This document shows positions 59,454 to 64,000 of a stretch of 64,000 nt of DNA, piece after piece. Location: contig NZ_BMTR01000013.1 of the NCBI RefSeq assembly GCF_014649775.1, forward strand, positions 1 to 64,000, in the 5' to 3' direction. The notes beneath the pieces were generated by a model. It ran no database searches and had not been told where the DNA came from. It saw nothing but the letters and a program-made list of their open reading frames with translations. Source of the stretch: Streptomyces longisporoflavus. GTDB taxonomy: Bacteria > Actinomycetota > Actinomycetes > Streptomycetales > Streptomycetaceae. Made by a program: the position numbers and the translations under genes. Every line of letters begins with the position of its first letter. Position 1 is the first letter of the stretch.

Positions 59454-59565
59454 TTCGTTCCCCCTTCCGGGACAGGGCGCCGGGCCCCGTCCTCCCCCGG
59501 GTCGGTGGCCGCCTGACGGTCAGCGGCTGGCGGCCAACCCCTCGGGGTTCCTGCCAGGCTGCCTA

Positions 59566-59580
59566 AGTTGGCTACCAACT
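59566..59580. promoter_or_regulatory. Palindromic operator, copy 1
   Basis: AGTTGGCTACCAACT is a perfect 6-bp-arm palindrome with 3-bp centre (7-bp arms if the flanking A and T are counted). It is in the divergent promoter region and recurs at 60819. Further CAACT half-sites follow at 59629-59644. It is the likely binding site of the GntR protein. Confidence 0.75.
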
Positions 59581-59636
59581 TCACCTGGGTTATCTCCGCA
59601 GTGGCTCGATTTATAACCACCTTGCGAGCAACTTCC

Positions 59637-60581
59637 ATGCAACTCCCCAAAGATGGCGCGAAGTTGTACGGTTTGGTTGTGAGCCCGGAACCTGCACCTG
59701 TCAACGGGATGAAGAGGCCGCACAGGTCTCACCACGAGGTGGCCGACGAACTGCGCGACCGGATCAGGTCCGGGACGCTGCGGCCGGGCCAACGCATGCC
59801 CACGCAGGCCGAGTTGGCCGACGAGTTCGGCGTCGAACGCGGTGCGGTACGCGAGGCGTTGCGCACGCTGCAGGGCGAGAATCTGCTGGCCAATGTGTCC
59901 AAGGGGAGTCCCGCCACGGTCGCCGAGACCCCGAACCGGGCGCGCTCCGGGGCCGGTGGTGTCACGCCGCAGCCCACCACGGTCGGTCTCGCACCCCGTA
60001 TCGCCGCCGCGTTCGAGGCTCCGGACGTGGAGATCGACGCGCTGTGCCTGACCTCCGTCTCGCTCACGATGGCGATCGGCGAACCGCTCAGGCGGATCCA
60101 CGCGGGGCTGCGGAAACCGGCCAAAGTCACCGTCCGGGTGCTGCTGCCGAGCCGCAGCATCGACCTCGCCTTTCCCACGCCTGTGGACAGCGGGGACGAC
60201 GAGAGCGGCCATGTGCACCGGCGCTGGCTGGACCAGCGGAACGCGCAGGGGCAGGTGCTCCGGCATAACCTCCTGGCGCTGCGGGGCTCGCACGGCATCG
60301 ACGTACGGGTCTCGTTCCGCGCGCTGCCGTTCACGCCGCCGGTGAAGCTGTATCTGCTCAACGGCTCCGAGGCGCTCTTCGCGTATTACACCCTCACCAG
60401 GCAGAGCGAGGAGATCGGGCAGGAGTCCCTGGAGATGTACGACGCCCAGGGAGCGCAGTCGATGCTCTTCCCCTTCCGGCAGGACGGACTGCGGGACACG
60501 ACGTTCGTGGAGCAGTCCGGCCTGTGGTTCGACGCGCTCTGGGACACGATCAGCCAGGACCTGGAGCTGGCCCGCGGCTGA
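59637..60581 (+). CDS. GntR-family regulator, copy 1
   Basis: A regulator of about 314 residues. The winged helix (HHEVADELRDRIRSGTLRPG, then LADEFGVERGAVREALRTL and LANVSKGSP) is followed by a C-terminal domain of about 215 residues unlike FCD or UTRA. It contains HRRWLDQRNAQGQVLRHNLL and FRALPFTPPVKLYLLNG, almost identical in copy 2. The start is uncertain: ATG 59637, GTG 59679 (6 nt after TACGGT, possible leaderless start) or ATG 59709. Synonymous differences from copy 2 upstream of the GTG favour the longer form. Confidence 0.85.
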   Translation: MQLPKDGAKLYGLVVSPEPAPVNGMKRPHRSHHEVADELRDRIRSGTLRPGQRMPTQAELADEFGVERGAVREALRTLQGENLLANVSKGSPATVAETPNRARSGAGGVTPQPTTVGLAPRIAAAFEAPDVEIDALCLTSVSLTMAIGEPLRRIHAGLRKPAKVTVRVLLPSRSIDLAFPTPVDSGDDESGHVHRRWLDQRNAQGQVLRHNLLALRGSHGIDVRVSFRALPFTPPVKLYLLNGSEALFAYYTLTRQSEEIGQESLEMYDAQGAQSMLFPFRQDGLRDTTFVEQSGLWFDALWDTISQDLELARG

Positions 60582-60600
60582 GGCGGGGGCCGGCTTTCGA

Positions 60601-60789
60601 TCAGATCGCAGGGCCCGTCATCATCAGCGCGAGAACGACCGCGCCGATGGAGCTGCACGTGTGGCTCTTCACCTTGACTCCGACGGCCAGCAGCAGGACT
60701 CCGACGAGACCTGCTGTCCCGTACCGCCAGTGTGCGAACTGTTCGAAGGTGAGGGCGAGCACGGTTTCGAGGAGGGTAAGGACGTCCAT
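60601..60789 (-). CDS. Small membrane protein, copy 2 (62 aa)
   Basis: Two hydrophobic segments with the core FEQFAHWRYGTAG, then VGVKVKSHT and IGAVVLALMM, about half identical to copy 1. AAGGGGGAACC precedes the ATG at 60789, nearly the same ribosome-binding site as copy 1. It lies directly after GntR copy 1 (convergent) and is divergent from GntR copy 2. Confidence 0.75.
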   Translation of the reverse strand: MDVLTLLETVLALTFEQFAHWRYGTAGLVGVLLLAVGVKVKSHTCSSIGAVVLALMMTGPAI

Positions 60790-60818
60790 GATGGTTCCCC
60801 CTTCTGCCACCTCTGACG

Positions 60819-60833
60819 AGTTGGCAACCAACT
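60819..60833. promoter_or_regulatory. Palindromic operator, copy 2
   Basis: AGTTGGCAACCAACT, differing from copy 1 by one base in the centre. It is followed by CAACTTCAC-type half-sites at 60871-60885, again as in copy 1. It sits 30 bp upstream of the small membrane gene and 67 bp before the GntR start. Confidence 0.75.
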
Positions 60834-60899
60834 TCACTTGAGTTGTCCCCACTTGGTCGCACAACATAAACAACTTCACGACAACTGCCGTGAGATGGC

Positions 60900-61808
60900 A
60901 TGGAGTTGTATCGTCTGGTCGTGACCCAGGAGAACGGTGCAGTGAACGGCGGCAGAAAGCTCACCCCCCAGCACATCGCGGACAAACTCCGCGACCGCAT
61001 CCGCTCCGGCGACCTCAGACCCGGCGACAGGCTGCCCACGCAGGCGGTGCTCGCGCAGGAGTTCGGCGTGGAGCGGGGGACGGTGCGGCAGGCGCTGAAG
61101 ACCTTGCAGGGCGACGGTCTGCTGGCCAATGTGAGCAAGGGCAGCCCGCCGAGGATCGCCGCGGAACCGCGGGGAGTGACGTCGGCGGGCGCGGAGCCGC
61201 AGGCGTCGATGGTCAGCCTGGCGCCACGGCTCGCGTCGGCGTTCTCGGAGCCGCGGGTGCGGATCGACGTGGTGTCGTACACGGCGGAGACGCTGATGAT
61301 CGCGCTGGGGGAGCCGGTGCGTCTCATACACGAGGGCCGTATGCGGCCGGAGTCGATCGACGTACGCATCCTGCTGCCCAGCAGCGACATCACGCTCGCC
61401 TTCCCCCGGCCGATCGAGGGGCAGGACGACGGGGGCCGGGTCCACCAGCGATGGCTGGCGCAGCGCAATGCCCAGGGCCAGGTCCTGCGCCACAACCTGC
61501 GGGCGCTGCGTTCCTCGCACGGCATCGACGTCGACGTCTCGTTCCGCGCGCTGCCGTTCACGCCGCCGGTGAAGCTGTACCTGCTGAACGAGCGGGAGGC
61601 GCTGCTCGCGTACTACACGATCGAGCGCAGCATGCTGGACCTCGGCAGCGCGGAGATGGAGGCGTTCGACGCGTCCGGACTGAGGTCGCCCCTATTCTCC
61701 TTCGAGAAGGGCACGGCCGCCTCGCGGGACACCGCGTTCGTCGAGGAGTCGCAGAAATGGTTCGACGCACTCTGGGCAACCATCGCGACGGAGCTGACAC
61801 TCTCTTAG
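60900..61808 (+). CDS. GntR-family regulator, copy 2
   Basis: A 302-residue regulator. The winged helix (IADKLRDRIRSGDLRPGDRL, then VLAQEFGVERGTVRQALKTL) and the C-terminal domain (HQRWLAQRNAQGQVLRHNLR, FRALPFTPPVKLYLLNE) are strongly similar to copy 1. ATG 60900 is the longest start because a stop lies two codons before it. GTG 60921, 6 nt after TATCGT, is a leaderless alternative. Its stop overlaps the HAD gene start by 1 bp, so the two are coupled. Confidence 0.87.
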   Translation: MELYRLVVTQENGAVNGGRKLTPQHIADKLRDRIRSGDLRPGDRLPTQAVLAQEFGVERGTVRQALKTLQGDGLLANVSKGSPPRIAAEPRGVTSAGAEPQASMVSLAPRLASAFSEPRVRIDVVSYTAETLMIALGEPVRLIHEGRMRPESIDVRILLPSSDITLAFPRPIEGQDDGGRVHQRWLAQRNAQGQVLRHNLRALRSSHGIDVDVSFRALPFTPPVKLYLLNEREALLAYYTIERSMLDLGSAEMEAFDASGLRSPLFSFEKGTAASRDTAFVEESQKWFDALWATIATELTLS

Positions 61809-62554
61809 TGACTCCTGATACGACGCAGACTGAGCGGATGGCGGAAGAGACCGAAAACCTGCGGGAACTGATCAAACGGGCCCGTTACGTCCTCTTCGAC
61901 TTCGACGGGCCTATGTGCCGGCTGTTCGCCAGGCATTCGGCCAAGCAGATCGCGGTCGACCAGATCCGCTCGCTGGAGGAGCGGCAGCTGCACGGCCTGC
62001 TGACCGAGGAGGAGCGGAACCGGCTGGACCCGCACGGTCTCCTGCGCGCGGTCGACCACAGGCGCCCCGGGCTCGACCTGGTGGCCGAGCTGGAGGAAAA
62101 GCTGACCCAGCAAGAGCTCGCGGCCGTGGCCTCCGCGTGGCCCACCGAGTACGCCGACCCCCTGATCATGACGTGGTATGCCACGGGCGCCCGCCTCGCC
62201 GTCACCACGAACAACTCCGCGAGGGCGGTGCACCGTTACCTCGAAGGCCGGGGCCTGAGCCGCTGCTTCGGCCCGCACATCTACGGCCGCACCAGGGACC
62301 TCCACCTCCTCAAACCGCACCCGCACTGCCTCAACCAGGCCATGGACGCCCTGGGCGCCGACCCGTCGGAGACGCTGATGATCGGCGACACCCCCTCGGA
62401 CTTCGAGGCGGCCGAGCGGGCCGGAGTGGGCTTCTTGGGCTACGCGCGCGACCCCGAGCGCGGGAAGGTCCTGACGGAGGCGGGGGCGACTTGTCTGGTG
62501 ACGTCCATGGAGCCGCTGCTGAGGGTGTTGCGTGGTCAGAGCGCCGCGTCGTAG
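61808..62554 (+). CDS. HAD-family hydrolase
   Basis: A 248-residue haloacid dehalogenase-type phosphatase. Motif I is VLFDFDGPMC (Asp31, Asp33 from GTG 61808), motif II has Thr in LAVTTNNSA, motif III is the Lys in LLKPHP, and motif IV is MIGDTPSDFEAA. The all-helical cap between motifs I and II fits phosphoglycolate-phosphatase-like enzymes. ATG 61838 is an alternative start. It is translationally coupled to GntR copy 2 and followed by a gene with a second, related HAD domain. Confidence 0.9.
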   Translation: MTPDTTQTERMAEETENLRELIKRARYVLFDFDGPMCRLFARHSAKQIAVDQIRSLEERQLHGLLTEEERNRLDPHGLLRAVDHRRPGLDLVAELEEKLTQQELAAVASAWPTEYADPLIMTWYATGARLAVTTNNSARAVHRYLEGRGLSRCFGPHIYGRTRDLHLLKPHPHCLNQAMDALGADPSETLMIGDTPSDFEAAERAGVGFLGYARDPERGKVLTEAGATCLVTSMEPLLRVLRGQSAAS

Positions 62555-62572
62555 GAGATACCCTCTGCGCTC

Positions 62573-64000
62573 ATGCGGTCTCCTCTGCCTCGCAGAGCCC
62601 ATCAGGCACTTGTCCGGTGGCTCGCCGGGTCCTACCGGGAACGTCCTGACGGTCAGGTCGCGAACGGGCATCACAACGTCAACTACGTCGTGCCACTCCG
62701 CTGGACGCTGGCCCTCCTCCTGCGCATGCCTTTCCGGGCGCAGGTCAAGTGCCGGACGCCGCTCGCGGGGGTGGAGGTCGTACCGCGTATCTGGCACAGC
62801 GAGGCGCAGCTCCTTTCGGTCGTGACGCGGCATCTGCCTGAGGTACCGCGATGTGTGGCGGATTTCGGGGACTGGTCCCTGCATGCCTATCGGGCGGGCC
62901 GGGCGCTGTCCGAGATGAATCCGGACGGACCGGTCGACGAGGATCTCATGTGGTCCTTCGCGGAATTCTTCGCGAGGGCGGCGTCCGTGCCGGAGAAGGA
63001 GTTGCCGCCGAGGCCCGAGGACTGGCCCGAGCCCGGTGACAGCCAGGGCTTTCTCGATTGGCTGATCGATTTCACCGAGAAGCGGGTGCACCGTCCGAAC
63101 CGAGGACGTTTCGACGCGCTCTTCGAAGCCGTGGGCATTCGTACCGACGTCATGACGGAATTCAAGAGAGACCCTTTCCGTTCTCCCCTGACCTCGCGGC
63201 CCTTCTGTCTGCTGCACACCGATGTCCACCGCGCCAATGTCGTCGTCGATCGAGATGAATTGGTGGTCATCGACTGGGAGTTGGCCCTGTACGGCGATCC
63301 TCTCCATGACCTCGCCACCCATCTCGTACGTATGGGCTACGACAAGGACGAGCAGAAGCGGATGACGAGGCTGTGGTCCGAGGCCATGGTGCGCGCGGGG
63401 CACGAGGACATGACGGCTGGGCTCGATGACGACCTCGGTGTCTATCTGGACTTCGAGTACGCCCAGTCGGTGTTTCCCGATGTGATGAGGGCGGCGCTCG
63501 CTCTGCGGACGGATGCGGACGAGGATGACTTCGGGGCCGCGGCCGTGCGGGTGTGCAGGGCCCTGCGGCGTGCGGCCGATCCTTTGAAGCTGGCGGACGT
63601 ACCGGACGAGGGGAAGGCGATGCGGGCGTTGCGGGACTGGCATGCGGGCGAGAACGGGTGCGGGCTCATCGGTACGGACGGGCTCATCGGTACGGACGAG
63701 GTCATCGGTACGGATGAGTTCATGGAACTCGCCGACTGGCTCACGCCTGTGGCCGGCCGTTGTGTCCTCCTCGACTTCGACGGACCCATCTGCCGCCTGT
63801 TCATGCACGGGTCGTCGGAAAGTGTCGCCCGGCGGCTCAGGGACGTGGTTGCCCGGCACGGGTCGGGGGGCCTTCTCACGGCGGAGGTGCGGCAGACCAT
63901 CGACCCGCACGACGTACTGCGGGCCATGGACCAGGACCCGCTCGGGAAGAGCCTGGTCCCCGAGCTCGAGGGCCGGCTCACGGAAGGCGAGGTCGAGGCG
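62573..64000 (+). CDS. APH-HAD fusion protein (3' end beyond window)
   Basis: An open frame of 476 codons that runs off the window. Residues 30-355 form an aminoglycoside/choline-kinase-like domain with the catalytic HTDVHRAN (215-222) and metal-binding IDWE (233-236). A repeat linker (GLIGTDGLIGTDEVIGTDEF, 364-383) leads to a HAD domain with LLDFDGPICRLF (400-410), strongly similar to the preceding HAD protein (FDFDGPMCRLF). Some A/T-ending codons (gat, gaa, tat, att) give it lower GC3 than its neighbours. Kinase plus phosphatase in one chain suggests opposing action on a small molecule, as inference. Confidence 0.85.
   Translation, partial: MRSPLPRRAHQALVRWLAGSYRERPDGQVANGHHNVNYVVPLRWTLALLLRMPFRAQVKCRTPLAGVEVVPRIWHSEAQLLSVVTRHLPEVPRCVADFGDWSLHAYRAGRALSEMNPDGPVDEDLMWSFAEFFARAASVPEKELPPRPEDWPEPGDSQGFLDWLIDFTEKRVHRPNRGRFDALFEAVGIRTDVMTEFKRDPFRSPLTSRPFCLLHTDVHRANVVVDRDELVVIDWELALYGDPLHDLATHLVRMGYDKDEQKRMTRLWSEAMVRAGHEDMTAGLDDDLGVYLDFEYAQSVFPDVMRAALALRTDADEDDFGAAAVRVCRALRRAADPLKLADVPDEGKAMRALRDWHAGENGCGLIGTDGLIGTDEVIGTDEFMELADWLTPVAGRCVLLDFDGPICRLFMHGSSESVARRLRDVVARHGSGGLLTAEVRQTIDPHDVLRAMDQDPLGKSLVPELEGRLTEGEVEA
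63665..63718. repeat. 18-bp minisatellite, three copies
   Basis: Units ctcatcggtacggacggg at 63665, 63683 and 63701 encode LIGTDG/LIGTDE/VIGTDE and form the linker between the APH and HAD domains of the fusion. Confidence 0.9.

Noticed and set aside
60601..60879. Longer 92-residue form of the second small membrane protein
   Set aside because: The extra N-terminus reads across the operator; the ATG at 60789 has a strong ribosome-binding site matching copy 1.
1..64000. CRISPR array, insertion sequence, prophage or tRNA genes
   Set aside because: No regularly spaced repeat-spacer array, transposase, integrase, terminal inverted repeats or cloverleaf sequence was seen; all repeats are short tandem or palindromic units.

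Overview
The window is chromosomal DNA from a Streptomyces species. It has very high GC, strong third-position G/C bias, many GTG starts, actinomycete-only families (CmdA-F, GlnR, MshD, RsiG, Nur, DUF397, DUF3099) and a Streptomyces-type rRNA operon end. Gene order matches, from memory, the S. coelicolor core region from about SCO4126 to the SCO418x genes, so most of the window is vegetative core genome. The last 5 kb looks more accessory.

Layout. (1) 1-101: 3' end of a 5S rRNA and the rrn terminator. (2) 122-3884: a leftward operon of ABC exporter, NarX-type kinase and NarL-type regulator. (3) 3999-11285: the leftward cmdABCDEF cluster, which reads as a reduced type IV secretion-like machine kept on the chromosome for sporulation. 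It is followed by a large TPR-like membrane protein (11536-13578), and a VirB1-like SLT-NlpC/P60 wall hydrolase lies at 18692. (4) 13778-24443: small regulators, lipoproteins, a PAP2 phosphatase and a Tat-exported flavoprotein oxidase. (5) 24518-35095: CsoR, then a phosphate/polyphosphate block of Pit with its DUF47 partner, pstSCAB behind a PHO box, a NUDIX hydrolase, a CHAD protein and polyphosphate kinase. (6) 35320-37670: ABC transporter with a YtrA-type GntR repressor and a perfect palindromic operator. (7) 38396-51193: MshD, secreted 5'-nucleotidase, an LmeA-like protein, a two-component system linked to an HtrA-like protease, a LacI regulator, GlnR, an alpha/beta hydrolase, a MoaD-like protein and membrane proteins. 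(8) 51306-54647: a second LmeA-like protein, then a sulfur module of a Cys-containing leader peptide, thiosulfate sulfurtransferase and SseC, with DUF3099, DsrE and a 33-residue membrane peptide. (9) 54693-59127: nitrobindin, Nur, YgfZ, Dtd, RsiG (c-di-GMP-binding anti-sigma factor for WhiG) and asparaginase. (10) 59268-64000: two tandem copies of a divergent pair (about 60-residue membrane protein / GntR regulator) sharing operators, then a HAD phosphatase and an APH-HAD fusion that runs off the window.

The phosphate genes (uptake, polyphosphate synthesis, periplasmic nucleotidase), GlnR, CsoR and Nur make this a nutrient- and metal-sensing stretch, while Cmd and RsiG tie it to development. 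The least explained parts are the T4SS-like Cmd complex with an apparently ATPase-dead VirD4-like subunit, the duplicated GntR/membrane-protein cassette with its HAD/APH-HAD partners, and several C-terminal minisatellite tails, two of which are broken by a point change.
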